NCBI GenBank assembly: GCA_019614645.1
Contig: JABWDB010000007.1
Coordinates: 1,798,001-1,862,000 of the forward strand
DNA length: 64,000 nucleotides
Source of the DNA: Stratiolaelaps scimitus
Taxonomy: Eukaryota > Arthropoda > Arachnida > Mesostigmata > Laelapidae
Direction of reading: 5' to 3'
Positions within the stretch are counted from its first letter, which is position 1, and every line of letters begins with the position of its first letter. The notes below the pieces were generated by a model. That model saw only the letters and a list, made by a program, of their open reading frames with translations, had not been told where the DNA came from and made no database searches. Positions 11,947 to 24,051 of this stretch are shown here, piece by piece. The position numbers and the translations under genes were made by a program.

Positions 11947-11990
11947 ACCGGTATCTACTCTTAACTCAACATCCTTACCATTAATCTCGA
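11947..11990 (-). pseudogene. retroviral-type aspartic protease start, interrupted after DTG
   Basis: The minus strand reads LEINGKDVELRVDTG, the classic start of a retropepsin with the catalytic Asp-Thr-Gly at 11947-11955. The frame then runs into the SINE-like insertion, so the rest of the domain is separated or lost. Confidence 0.7.
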
Positions 11991-12189
11991 GTATTGTGAG
12001 GATACGTTTCACGTTATTCGTTGCATTGGTCATTCCTGCAGTAAGCATGTAAGTATTTTTGCTTCAATCTCGGTTTCGTCCGCCACGTCCTCCTCATGTC
12101 GTTCTCTGAAATCCAGATCTGAATCGATAGTTTGACGCTGAACTATTGACACCTTCAGACTTGGATTCTGACTCTGTTTATTTCGTGGT

Positions 12190-12930
12190 GCATTTTAAGG
12201 TCCCTTTTTTCACACGACAATTCCTTTGTAAATGTGCTCCTCCACACGTAGAATCAACCTTCTGGATTCTGTTTTTTAGTTCCCACAAGATTCACATCTG
12301 ACGCTGGAACTGTCTTTCCAATATTTTCGCATGCATTTCTCAAGAAAGTGATGTTCTTGATAGATGAGTGGAGCTCTTTCAGTGCCATATCGGACTTCTC
12401 TTCTGAACCTTTTAGCGCGAGAGTACGGACTTCACGATGCTCGGGATTTACCAGGCCACATATCCATGATAAACTTTTCAACTGATCAGGTTTAATGTCT
12501 TCTGTTCCGGCCATCTCGTACCTTCGATTCATTTGTGTCGTGTAATCATCAAATGTCATTTTTGATCTTCGTGACACCGACATTGCAAGTAGTTGTATCG
12601 TCGAGCGAATAATGGCACTTGTTGTCCGAAGATTTCCTTCAAAGTTGTAATCGTTTGATTGAAATCCAATTCAGAAATTCTCTTCGGGAGTATATGAGCC
12701 GTGAAACTTTGAAAGGCCGCAGCAGTCTCTAGTTTTGAGACTACTAGTCGAGCTTTAGTTCTAGGATCCAGATTAGCAGCCCCGTTATTCAAGATGTCTT
12801 CAAACCTCTCCTACGACACGTCAAACATAAGACCTTCCTCAGGTTGATAAGAGAAAATCGAAAGGCGACCTACCAGGAAGTTAGTTGTTGTCTCATCGTT
12901 TTTGAAGACGTGTTTTTTGATGCGGCGATC
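12190..12930 (-). pseudogene. gypsy-type gag relic with zinc-knuckle remnant
   Basis: Two overlapping minus-strand frames (12556-12792 and 12254-12583) and the preceding FEDILNNGAANLDPRTKARL segment read as a Ty3/gypsy capsid (ILPKRISELDFNQTITTLKE, then SLSWICGLVNPEHREVRT). A frameshift lies near 12570. Further on, around 12205-12235, CGGAHLQRNC resembles a CCHC zinc knuckle whose first Cys is lost. Confidence 0.85.
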
Positions 12931-13120
12931 ATTTGGTCTAATGACGCCCTGGTGGTCTTGGGTGGCGAGACCAGGGTGCTTGTCGAATCCGTATAGCCTG
13001 TAGCTTCTGATTCATCTATTCATACACCTATTTGAGTCAGTACAATCTGAAGTGTTCTCGAAAAAGCCTCCATATTCATATTTCGAGTTCGTTCGGGTTC
13101 GTTTTCCGGTTCGCCGTCAC

Positions 13121-13247
13121 TGCTATGTTCTTGATATTGGTATCCCTTAGTTATCTTACTTAGAGTCAATACACTTTATTATCCTGCGACTAACCAGGAC
13201 TGACTAGTCATATCCCGATTCAATATATTTATATATTACATATAACA
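13121..13247 (-). repeat. 5' LTR of the gypsy-type element
   Basis: 127 bp, the same length as the 9400-9526 copy. It is followed on the plus strand by the target duplication AATAA at 13248-13252. No clear TGG-initiated primer-binding site is visible next to it. Confidence 0.93.
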
Positions 13248-14965
13248 AATAAGAAACTATGCTTAAAACGAATCTCAGAATCAAATGCTCCTTTTATATC
13301 TAAACACATCCGTCTGTGGTGATGACGAATTGAAGCAAATATCAGAAATCAGTACACTATATCTCGACCCACCAGATCTCAAGACACCGCTTTGTGGTGA
13401 GATGACCGACGATTCGTAGTAATCCATCATATAGTACAATGTGCAGTGAATTGAAGTAGATCATCCCTATGGGTACCTAAATGCAACCGTTAAAAAACAG
13501 CCTTTTCGAGGGCTCTCCACTCCAAGTTCACATACGAACCAAAAAACTTCTCATACACAGACGAATGTCTTCATAAAATTTCGCTACTCTTCACAACGGA
13601 TAAACATTATTACCGAGACGCTCAGGGCTGAGTGTACGGCGCGTCAACTTTTCACGTATACTCCTGCCGGAGGCTGCCAATCCATTTTTTCCCTGGGGGC
13701 AACTTGAGCGATGAGGATCAGTAGCCAGTAGTCGACATTGTTGCAGATGAACACCGTAGGAAATAACCATTAAGTCCACGGCGTATCCACGGAACGATCA
13801 ATATTTCCATCAGCTTTGGATTATGAAATTACAATGTTAAGCTTCGGACTGTACAATATGTTTGGGAGGACGACAGATAGTTAACAAAGAAGACTTGACC
13901 GTCGTCAAAGGATGCTCATCGTAAGCGAAGGTGCTGCCTAAAGCTGGCAGTGGCTTGTACATTTCGAAGCGTGCTCACTCTATGGCAGCTTAGCTTACAG
14001 CCTACACTTTTGAGTCATCCAACGAACGCTTACAGGCGAATACAACGCGGCATGTTTGTGTGTTTGACCGCATTACGCGAAATTGTAAAGGGCAGTCTTT
14101 GTGATAAAGAAGTACGCTTTGGTCTCTATGCTAAACCCGTTTGAACTCACACAAATACATACCTAATAGCATAGCCATCTTAATGTTCTCCGGTACGAAC
14201 GTAGTGAGGGCTGACACTTAGCACCATTTGCAGACAAAGCCTATCGAAGCGTGGTGACCCATTTTACGGTTCGGGGATTACGTCTAACCGCATAACGAGT
14301 TGACATCATTCACCGTTAATTCAGATATTGGAGTAGTCGTTGCTGAGCCAGAACTGAACACGAAGCTTAGCTTAGGCTGCATGTCGCCTGTTCTCACGTG
14401 AGCATCTTCTGCTCTTTACGCTCAAACGGATCAGCGCTGATGCCGTGCGTACGTTGCTTCAGATTGCTAAATAGAACTCAAACAGTCTCAAAGCGTATAA
14501 GGATGAGCAAACAGCAGTGAGATCGGACAATCAATTTCCGACGTACAATTCACACACACACACACACACAAATGAGCCCAACATAATGGAACCCGGCACA
14601 GGATTTCCCATTGAGAACGAACGACCTTCAAGCAACATCTTGAAGAGCCACGTAGTTATGCCTGTACCGTAATCTAAAACCTGAACCGCAATCTAAAACT
14701 GGGCTAGCTCCTGTCCCAGAAAACGACGTGCTTGCATCTATGTTGTAGAGATTGAACTAGGCCATAACCTCAGCCTGACCTGGACCTATGCAAGATATTG
14801 ATCTATACTTGTTAGTATTGTACATGCAGCACATTTTTTTAAAAGTCTCTGTCTGTATGGTACGACATCTTACTGATAAAAATCTATACCACCTGCGGGG
14901 GGACTTTCGTGCTAGAGGATGCGATCCCCGCCCCAACGGCACGAAAGTGGTGGTGCGGGAGTAAA

Positions 14966-15050
14966 GGTTTCATTGGTCTATTAACGGAACCGCAGTTTTA
15001 CAATGCTTAAGTTCTCTATATGTCACCAGGCCGGGGGACTCGAACCTGGG
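14966..15050 (-). repeat. SINE remnant: B box plus shared tail
   Basis: On the minus strand a perfect pol III B box (GGTTCGAGTCC, near 15035-15045) is followed by GTGACAT and then the tail motif GAGAACTTAAGCA, TGCGGTTCC and AATAGACC. The same tail occurs near 11.84, 27.79 and 53.06 kb. No convincing A box is visible, so the 5' end is probably lost or diverged. Confidence 0.55.
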
Positions 15051-15502
15051 GAAATATAATGGACATATACATATATGAACATATTGCGATGAGTCTACGC
15101 CGACTGCATTCTAACGAGTGACGTAAGCGTCCAGCAGATCTATGTAGATGGTCTCAATCATTAGCGAACTCATAGCAGGATGCGTACAAGACAGCACACT
15201 GAGCAATCAATTATTATTATTCACCAGAATCGAGTGTTCTGCCCATTCCGTTGTTAGCAACAGCAGTTCTCTCACGCTCCACGAATCAGAATAATTTTTT
15301 CATAGGTCATCGTTGCGAATGGGTGGCTCAAGCTACGGTAACTCCAAAGAGTTATAGAGTAGTAGCTGTTAATGAGGTGCAGTGTATTCATCCTTGGTAG
15401 TACATCCGAGCACACAGTTGCAAAAGTCGAAGCCTGTACTTGTATTCAGATTTCCACCTAGATAAAAAAAAAGCCTAAAAGCCACATGAAGATTGCTTGA
15501 AA

Positions 15503-16013
15503 TTAGCTATCTTGAAATGGCGTCATGGCCAATAAAGGTGATCGAAGGAAATGATAAACAAAGTCAAAATCGCGCCCATCATCTGCACATACACATTTAA
15601 ACTGGTTTGTCGATTGCGATGTCTCTAGTCCAATGGAATTTGTATTAAATTGTGACCCATTTAATTCCGCATTATACTCCAGCAAAGACTTGATAATTCC
15701 AAATCGCCCGCCCGAAGGGTAACTCTCGGCGATATTTAGCGAGAAGCTTGAGAAGTGACAGCTCCGCTTTTCTGTTACAATGATTGACGGTGGTCTCAGG
15801 CATACTCAGCCAACCTTGAGGCCACTGCTCCCAAAAAACGGTTTCTCCGGTAGTCGAAAAACCATTATGGACGCATTTAGAGCCAAAAATAGTATAATGT
15901 GTGAAAGCCCTTAGGATGGCTTCAATTTCTAGAATCATCAACGAATCCGCGATATTTATAGCATCTGATGCAGAACTCATGCTGGCGTTACTGTACAAAC
16001 AATTATTGTACAT
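15503..16013 (-). CDS. two overlapping unassigned ORFs
   Basis: The minus strand carries an ATG-initiated 113-codon frame (15672-16013), overlapped near 15680 by a second frame that is open for about 100 codons and ends at 15503. The overlap is compatible with a frameshifted pseudogene or with chance. Neither frame has a recognised domain, signal peptide or clear membrane helix. Confidence 0.2.
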
Positions 16014-16480
16014 AAAACAATGCGATGTTTGTACTTTTTTCGATAATTTTACCAGTCACTACAGAGAGAGAGAGAGAGAGTTCTAAGGGCACCGCCAAAT
16101 TCAAGTGCCACCTCTTGTGTTAGCATATGACTGTTTAGATCTCGAAAACGTATATATCAATTATACATGGAGGTTATGTGGACCTGGATGACACAGTGAG
16201 AAGAAGTTGAAGGCGCTTCGCTCCAAAGAACAAACAAAGAGGTATTAACAATGCGTGTAGTTTTTGTCTTATACGATTAAGTATGAAGTGTGTAAGGGAC
16301 CGGTTTACTGCAGCCAACTATAGATAGATATAAAAAAAAGGCGTATGATACAGTGGTCGCACACACGCACACAGATTGGATCAATAAGCCGGTAGTGAGA
16401 TTAATAATTCACTAATTATTGTAATATATATATTAAAACTCACAATAATATGAAATAGGAGCAAATATATATATTATATG

Positions 16481-16520
<40 letters not shown>
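16481..16520. repeat. (TA)n microsatellite
   Basis: About 33 bases of pure TA inside a TATG/CATA-flanked palindromic context. Confidence 0.9.
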
Positions 16521-16522
<2 letters not shown>

Positions 16523-17119
16523 CATATAATAAAGCCGTTTTTACATGAAAATCCCTGGTTCAAATCCCCCCGCGAACCGCCGAGAAGTTTCTGATGACAG
16601 AACAACTGGGGGCTACCCAGCCCGCCGCAAAGCGATCCGCTCCTCATGCAAAATCGCATTTTGAACTAAATCCGTTTCAATTACAGAACTACGACGTTGT
16701 TTTTTTTATTATTTTCGTCGATTTTAATCACTTTCAATGGCAACACAATGAAATTCGCGCAACTCTCTCCAAATCCGCAAGACGGAGCGCCCCGCGCGTT
16801 CCTTGTTGACAACCGGCAGGTGCTCGCTTATGTCGTCTGCTCTGTCAAATGTGATCATAGACACTGGCGTTAGTTTACCATCGACTCAATGACCTCTGCA
16901 GCCAGAAGAGCTAAAAACGAACCCGCCGGAGTTGACGCGCTTCGAAAAGTCAATGTTCCTGTCATGGGCTGCACACCGTCCGCGCTCGACTGATAAATGC
17001 CAGAGACGCGGTCAGCATAATGGGGCGTTTCTGGGTTCCGAAATTTTGGCCGTTTGTATTGTTGTCCTGTGCTGTGTCAAGAAGAGAGAGCTGCTGCTGT
17101 TGCTGCTGCTGCCTTGCGC

Positions 17120-17215
17120 CTATGGCATTTCATGAGGTGGTCAGCCCATAGGAGACAATGAGCTAATCCGGTGATATCACTGTTCGAATCTCACCGAACG
17201 AAGGAACCCGCTGAC
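17120..17215 (+). repeat. possible tRNA-derived SINE head
   Basis: A B-box-like TGTTCGAATCTC at about 17182-17193 lies some 40 bases after an A-box-like GTGGTCAGCCCATAGG. No cloverleaf could be closed, so this is at most a degenerate SINE. Confidence 0.3.
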
Positions 17216-17865
17216 TTTGGATTGTTTAAGAGTTAAATAGCGAACGTTTTCGGCCGAGTCGTTTTCGTGGGTAAGTTACGAGTAGCGTCTCTTCAGCAGA
17301 TCTCATATGAGACTCGCGATGCATTTGCTAAGCGATATTGGTCCTGAGGAACATTCAAGCGCTCATACACCTTGTGGCTGAACGTATAGTTTACACTGAA
17401 TGTAAATAAGTTAGAGAGACTGAGACCCAAGAGAACGTCAACGGTCGGATTGCGCAGAAAGTCAGCCCGCGCTTCGTACTCGAAATACGCGTTCTGCTTG
17501 TTGTGTGACGACGTCGCTGTAACAGGACATATTTAGTTCTCACTCTGTACGAGCGTTCGAGGGGCTACTATTTGCTTGCTTGCTTGCACTTTAACTGGCG
17601 TTCGTCTTAGGAGGTCTTGTCCAAACAGTCAATCGCAGATTACACCCGGATACTGTGAGGCCCCCGCGAGCAAACTCATCTCCCATAGGCGTATCTGCGC
17701 GTGCCACAGCGTTGTCTGACAATTCGTTAATTCTTCTTCGTTCACAGAGCACCAGCGGGAGCAGCTGTTTTCCGGTTGCGCGTGAAGTGGTCCCGATAGC
17801 GATAGTGATCGACGAAACGCGACTCCTGTTCGACTTCCGAGGTTAACTTAGAGCGGGGTGTGCCT

Positions 17866-18784
17866 ATGGAGTCCCCGGCGCAAAACGGAGTGCCCTCGTC
17901 GGGAAGTGTTAGTGCTGGTGCAGGACAAGAATACTACGATCCGAATTTCACACAGGAGATATCAAACAAGATGCGGGTTCCTCAGAGGATCTCGGTCGTC
18001 GATCCTGACTATGCCATGAAACCAATCGAGACCATCGGTGAACCGCATCTTCAACAGCCCGAACGCGGAATGACGATGATGACAGTCCCAGACCGAATAC
18101 TCATCGGTAGGTATTTGCCACAAACGGTGGTTACGCGCTCCATGTCACTGTAGACGATACACCTTAGAAGGCCGTAGACATACTCTCGACAGTGTCAGGT
18201 CTGTCGATGTAACAGGAGCCCAATATGCCACGTAATGGTCCAATACTTGGAAATACTCGACGCCGCTTATTATAGCGTCAATTGTATAAGCATAATCGTA
18301 TGGGCATCGAATATGTAGAATTTCTCTGTGGTCACAATGTGGTGTCGTGCGCTCTACGGAGATAAGTGCATTGGTGATGCAGTATATATATATATATATA
18401 TATATTTGTCTGAAATAAACTATTTTCGAATCACTATAACGCAGGGAATTAAGCGAATCTAACAGTAGCGAATGAAGATCTTTGACACGACTTAAGATAA
18501 CCAAGCGTTTCGTCTTAACTCCGACCAACTGTCATCATTGCTCTTTCAATGGATCCTCGATGTGGCTTGTTCACGTGTGTTACAGGCGAGGGTGGACGTC
18601 ATGTACCTGGTCGGGATCCTCTTCCAGAGGCCAAATTCGAGCGCAATGTTCTCGATTTTCAGGAACCTATCCAGCTTGAGGCTCCGCCGAGAACATTAAC
18701 ATTAGACCAGCACACCTTTCCGTCACTCGATGAACACTCGAGCAATAACCAAAAGAAGGTACAATATACTTTAGTTTTAATTTA

Positions 18785-18845
<61 letters not shown>

Positions 18846-20154
18846 ACAATATTCAGTGCTCTTAATAATTTATATTTTCGTGCTTATAAATCCACCATCC
18901 GCGCTTTGCAGATCCACCCTATTTATATGACGAACGTTTAGCCGTTGATATCGATCAATGGATGTGATCTTTGCATTGTCATTTGCTGCTGCAAAGCAAA
19001 TTGTGCTGTATTCGCGAATGACTAACGCAAATATTATTTACTAATTAGATCCTGGCGAATGAATGATGAGACACGTGTAACTCGTAATTAACCTGATATT
19101 GATATTGACCTATGAACTGGTGCTAGGTGAAATTTGAAGAGCCAGTGAACAATTTATCTTCTCTGGAAGATCTTGATGACGAAAAGCTGAACAACTCGCT
19201 CGTGGAAACTCCGCCTGGGGAGGTCTCTCGAGACGACATCTCGGCCCTGAAAAAGCAGCTCCGAGACACACGAAGGTGGGCGTAAAATGCCTATATACAT
19301 AAATCTATAAAAGTATTTAAAAATATAATTATTAGTTTATGTTTAATTTTTCTTAAAAATAGTTAATTGTTTAATTATTATAAAAATTATTTTAAAAAAA
19401 AGCTAAAATTATTTTACTGCTCACTGGCAATTGGATGTGTGCGTACGCACGACCAAAGCCCATCCACAGTGTTCAACTATTCTGCTTATGATTCAATGAT
19501 AGCTTGCATCGCCCTTGTCCCCGCAGTTGTATTATGATAATCCATTATGAGACTGGCATCGTTTCAGTTTTTGGCAATAGGTTAAATAGGTTTGCGAGAG
19601 CGAGCAGTCACTTGAGTAGCTTGTATTTTGGTAACAACTACTCGGCCAAAATATTTTGTTTCTGATAGCGGAACAGCGGCGCTTTTGTTTTTAGGTGGAA
19701 GTTGCATTGTTGTACTGACTCATTGGTCAGTCAGAATTCGTCTATATATGTGAAGACATAATTTCTACTAATTCCGACTTACAGTTCGGATTGCATTGCC
19801 CCATCGAGTCGTTACAATAAAACATGTCCAGTATTTTCGACACATCAATGATTTCCGGTACCATGTACATAATCAACTATTCTATACTTGCGATACATTC
19901 AGTGTATCTGAGCAAAAAAATGATAGAATGATGAGATACGACAGTGCCCCGCCGCACGAACTAGCGCACGATATAACAACAACTAATCGCGTCGGTCCTT
20001 GCTCCATGTTCTTTGTTTCCAATTGCCCCTTAGGCGTTTGGCGGTGCTGGAGGCGGAAAATCGAGAACGCCAGCAGCGGGAGGTGGCCTTCTGTTCTGTT
20101 GCTCTATTCTACTTCATTCTCAAGGGCGTCCTCTGGATGAATCGAAATTGCTAG
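17866..20154 (+). CDS. Mff: mitochondrial fission factor (MFF/Tango11-like), four coding exons
   Basis: Coding exons 17866-18106, 18586-18758, 19127-19275 and 20034-20154 join in frame (phases 1, 0, 2) with GT-AG junctions to give a 227-residue protein. Known of the family: MFF/Tango11 is tail-anchored in the outer mitochondrial and peroxisomal membrane and recruits the dynamin Drp1 for fission. Seen here: the N-terminal Drp1-binding repeats EISNKMRVPQRI (residues 31-42) and VPDRILIG (74-81), the conserved PPRTLTL (114-120), a coiled coil of Leu/Glu/Arg character (about 177-204), and a C-terminal hydrophobic anchor (VAFCSVALFYFILKGVLW, 205-222) followed by MNRNC. The ATG at 17866 is the first in frame; an upstream GTG (17860) is not needed. 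A 5' UTR intron acceptor (TTCACAG) is possible near 17746. Intron 2 holds a 50-bp TA tract. A possible poly(A) signal is at 20860. Confidence 0.9.
18790..18842. repeat. (TA)n microsatellite in MFF intron 2
   Basis: About 52 bases of uninterrupted TA, the longest such tract in the window, starting some 30 bases after the exon 2 donor. Confidence 0.95.
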
Positions 20155-23100
20155 AAAGAAACCTCAGCAGCACGAGGTGACACGTGGTTGTGGTGCTGGC
20201 ACAAATAACATCGTCCGTAACAGCAGTAGTAGCAGGAGCAAAAATAGAGGGGATAATAGCGGTCTCATAGAGAATGTCCACCTTGTACGGGGGAAGGGCC
20301 GGCCCCGACACTGAGAATCTGAACCAGCGCAGCAGCTGGTTACCTACAGCGAGAATATTTAGGGTCAAATTGATTAACTATATTGCCAGTTAGCTTCGAG
20401 TGCACAGCGTGACAACACACATACAGAGAGGAAATGGAGAATGGGGAGAATTTGAATTTGCCCGCCCCGTTTTGATTTCCGGTTCGGTGTTCGGGCGAAC
20501 GCTGGCAGATTCCGATTGAACAGGCCTATTGAACATAGTGGTGGTGGAAGAACATTTATATGATTTCGTTGCGACGAAATTCGAATCGGGAACCGAATGG
20601 AAATCGGAACGCAACCTGAGGGACGGTGTGAGTGTTCTAGAGAAGTTATTGATCAACTCTGTAGTGTTGAGCGAATCGTCGTTTTAACGCACCGAACCCT
20701 GCCGATATGGCACGAACATCGATGACAAGTTAGGAGAGGAGATATGACAATGATGATTAATCTATATATATGTATCAGCTGAATTTAGTTAATTTTGTAA
20801 CACAACCATGATGAGATGTCAACGGTGAGAGTGAAACCGAATACGTCGCCTGAATGCCGAATAAATTTGCAAGTCATACTAGACAGAACACTAGCTGTGC
20901 GCGAAATACTTTAAGAATTAAGATTCACTGCAAGTGCACGAGTCAATGGAAAGTGCACTTCGAGTCGAGTTGAAATTATGACGAAAATGTTTCTACACAT
21001 GCACCCCAAAATGGAAATCTCTGCAATCAGCGGCAGGGAAGCATCCGGAAAGTGGAGTACGAATGAGGCGTGGTTCGTTTCGGCGATGGGGTTCCATGAC
21101 AATAGCCAACGCATCGGAGCCGAACCATTCATCGACGTAGCCAAATGTAAAGACCGCCCGCTATTGGATTTACGTGTTTCCGACGGTGTTTGGTCCATGT
21201 CCCATCAGTGATGTATGTATTTCAGTCGTCGCAAACATTGGCCAAATGCAGGATTGTGACCGAAATCGAAGCCTTCCGACCGTAGAACAAGAGAATTGTT
21301 AAGGAGAGTCATTCATATTACTACGGGACCTTGTGAAGACGATACGGATAATGATAATAATAATAATAATAGATCACAGATATCGAGTGTTGTGTGAATT
21401 CTAGCGAACCCCGCTGGTCAGCTCCGCTATCCAATCAATGGGCTCATCTCTTCTTCCAACGCAGTCGTCCCTCGAACTGTTTTGCAAAAGGAGATGAGGC
21501 ACGCTTGAACATTTCACCGTATCTCGGCTAACAGGGATCACTCAATCACTCACACTTGACACATAAATCGCGACAAGCAGGCAGGCACAAATAGTGGTCC
21601 TTGATGGTTCACGACAATGCGACGACGATTGCAGAAGTCATGATAAAAATGAACTGAATACATAGAGCCTACCACTGTTAGTTAACCCCACATGCATATA
21701 TATATATATATATATATACATGTGCGAGTGATTATCAGGTGTGGATACATCACTGCGAGTATAAATGGTGAAATCGTTTGCGCCGCTATTAATGAGCACT
21801 CGCGGGCTCAGTACAGATTTGAGGCAGAAATACGGTTATGAGCGACGGCGCGTGACGTTGGAAACTTGTTTGGGATGAGGGAATTAACCAGGTTCAAATG
21901 AAAAGATACAGCGAAATTGTTACCAATACCAATATGAACGGGATGATGGTGTCATTATTACTATAATATTATTAGTATTATTACTATTATGTATACATAA
22001 TTTCGCTGGAGTAATGACGATGTCGCACAGAATGGAATACGCAGACGAATACGTTTTGCCGGTGGTGTCGAGACGTTTGAAACGTTTGAGATAGCAGGAG
22101 AATGTTGGAGAATTTTAACTGAAAATAAACGAGAAATGCGAGAAATTTTTGATTAAGAGAATTATTTATATTATTAGAAATTTCGACAACTCGAGAGCAC
22201 AACTGGACAGACACCGACTGTCAGCACGATCTATTAGTGCTATTACGCTCGCAGTTGCCGAGGAATATTGCAAGTTACGTGGACGCTGCGGCAGAGACGA
22301 ACGCAAATAGTAAACACAGAAAGAGAGAGAGAGAGAGACAAAGAATATTTGTAAATAAAATGCTATTACAATTTTAATCATGTTAGAAACATGCGAAGTA
22401 ATCAATCATGTGTCGTTATTGTTGTGCGTATACATTAAATTGGCAGCCGCAAATAAAATCGCTCCTGGTAGTGGACTTTCCTGAGAGGTATCAAAAAGCA
22501 TTGATGAGTGACGAGGAACACTTGACTAATCGCGCTTCGGTGCCGAGTGTGTCTGTCGTAGACAATGACACAATGGTCGTCTACAAATTATATCTATATA
22601 TTATAATGTTATCAGAGAACGAATTGAAAAAATGAGGGCAGATCTATGATGATGATGATGTTGGTGGATTCGTGCTAAACAGGAAAAAGTAACATGAACA
22701 AGCTTCTAAAGTTTCTTTGTCTTTCATCCGTACAGCACATGTTCAATAATAGCTTGAAAATGAGATTTACAATCAACCGTTTAATATTCATCGCTCGTAC
22801 ACAGTATCATCAGCTTGGGGAAACTAACTTGGATTGGAGGTTGGCAGGCATCAAATTTCTTACATAGGCGGACCAAATTGAAAAATTTGAAAAACCGTTC
22901 ACCAAGCTTGACCAAGAGGCCCACAATTCAGCAGGTGCTCTTAGGCGGACATGTATTCGAGTACTCTCATCCTCGTGGATGTGGTCTCATCTTCGCGCCC
23001 TGCCCCAAATGGTCTATACATGTCCGTCTTCGTTCACTCGGACATGAGGGGGCAGACGCTGTGATCCGAAGAAAACTGCCACGACAGTTACACATTACAT

Positions 23101-24046
23101 TGGAGCGGAATTGCCGAGAAGCTCGCCTAATCAATTGTCAGTACATCACGCCTTCGGAGGGCCACGGAAAGCTTCCGTGTTGTTGTTGTTTGTCTGTAAT
23201 TCGTATCATAGTTGGTGTGTTTAGTGCTTAAGCTCAACTCTTCAGCGATCAGCCGTTCAGCGCAGGCCCCTCAAACCAGTTATTCGCTAGCGATTTAGCT
23301 AGGATTGCGCGCGCAACCATTTGACCTCTCGACCTTGTCAGCAATACAGCCCCAAGACAGTGGCCATATGCAAAGCTCGATGAGAAAAGCAATCAAACCC
23401 TCACTTCAACGACGAATGATGGTTCCCTCACCTCAAACGGAGTTCACTTTATATCCTCCAATTGGCTGCTTTGCTTCACTTTAATTCTGTGATGAGGTGT
23501 GTAGCACACGCGTCTGAAACTTGCTGCAGGTAAGTAACTCCATGTGAATTTACGATTTGGTTCTGCGAAATGCCAACTGATTATATATATATATATATAT
23601 ATAATCAGTTGCCATTTCGGATAACCATATATATATATATATATATATAGCTTAGTTAGTTGTCGAAAATGGCCGAAACTGAAAGGCAAGTTAATTTGGC
23701 ATATATCTCAGCCAAATGCATTTTTGTTCTTGAGTCAATCGTTTGCAACTTGCTCAGTGGTCCTATACATATGAATCGCGTGCTGCAAGACTGAGTCATT
23801 TGGGAAGGTTTTGTTAATAGTTGAATACAAGCAATTAGCTATCAAGAGCACGTAATCAATTCTCCGCTAATGAGATATAACACACGCGTTTAGATGCTAA
23901 GGTGGGGATCGATCTTTGCTAAAGGTGTATGAGTAGCAAGAAGGCCAACATAAGTATTGCCTGTAGTGTCTGGTTACCATGTCAATCTGTACAATGAACA
24001 CACTATAAGATTGAAAAGAAATCATGGGCGGACTATTTTCTTTCAG
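20155..24046. other. MFF 3' UTR and intergenic DNA
   Basis: Possible MFF poly(A) signal AATAAA at 20860-20865. Beyond it are AT-rich DNA, (TA)n at about 21697-21717, a (GA)n run near 22324-22338 and a TA palindrome at 23573-23650. A plus-strand frame at 20978-21211 and a minus-strand one at 20911-21198 overlap and look like chance. Confidence 0.45.
23573..23650. repeat. TA tract bounded by an inverted repeat, plus second TA tract
   Basis: CAACTGAT and ATCAGTTG flank a TA run, giving a perfect palindrome of about 38 bases. Some 16 bases on, a second TA run (about 23627-23649) begins. It would form a strong hairpin. Confidence 0.85.
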
Positions 24047-24051
24047 TCAAC

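Larger units (their letters stand above)
9400..13247 (-). mobile_element. Ty3/gypsy-type LTR retrotransposon, complete in structure, coding decayed
   Basis: Two 127-bp direct repeats (9400-9526 and 13121-13247) bound a 3.85-kb element. In the minus orientation each LTR starts TGTTATAT or TGTTATGT and ends in CA. The element is flanked on both sides by AATAA (9395-9399 and 13248-13252), the 5-bp target duplication expected of integrase. Reading the minus strand gives gag, protease, reverse transcriptase, RNase H and integrase in the Ty3/gypsy order. A purine-rich AGAAGGGATGG sits just before the 3' LTR. I count about 15 differences between the LTRs (roughly 12 per cent), so the insertion is old. 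Coding regions carry frameshifts and stops, a SINE-like insertion and two inverted repeats. Confidence 0.93.
13253..17640. other. intergenic, repeat remnants and weak ORFs
   Basis: It holds a (CA)n run near 14550-14570, a hairpin at about 14900-14950 (CTTTCGTGC paired with GCACGAAAG), a SINE/LINE tail piece at 14966-15050, (TA)n at 16481-16520 and a (GA)n run near 16062-16080. A tRNA B-box-like sequence lies at about 16556 (GGTTCAAATCC) and another SINE candidate at 17120-17215. No conserved gene was recognised. Confidence 0.45.

Noticed and set aside
18361..18942. ORFs with long Tyr-Ile repeats
   Set aside because: They are translations of TA microsatellites. The real coding part is only the MFF exon at 18586-18758.
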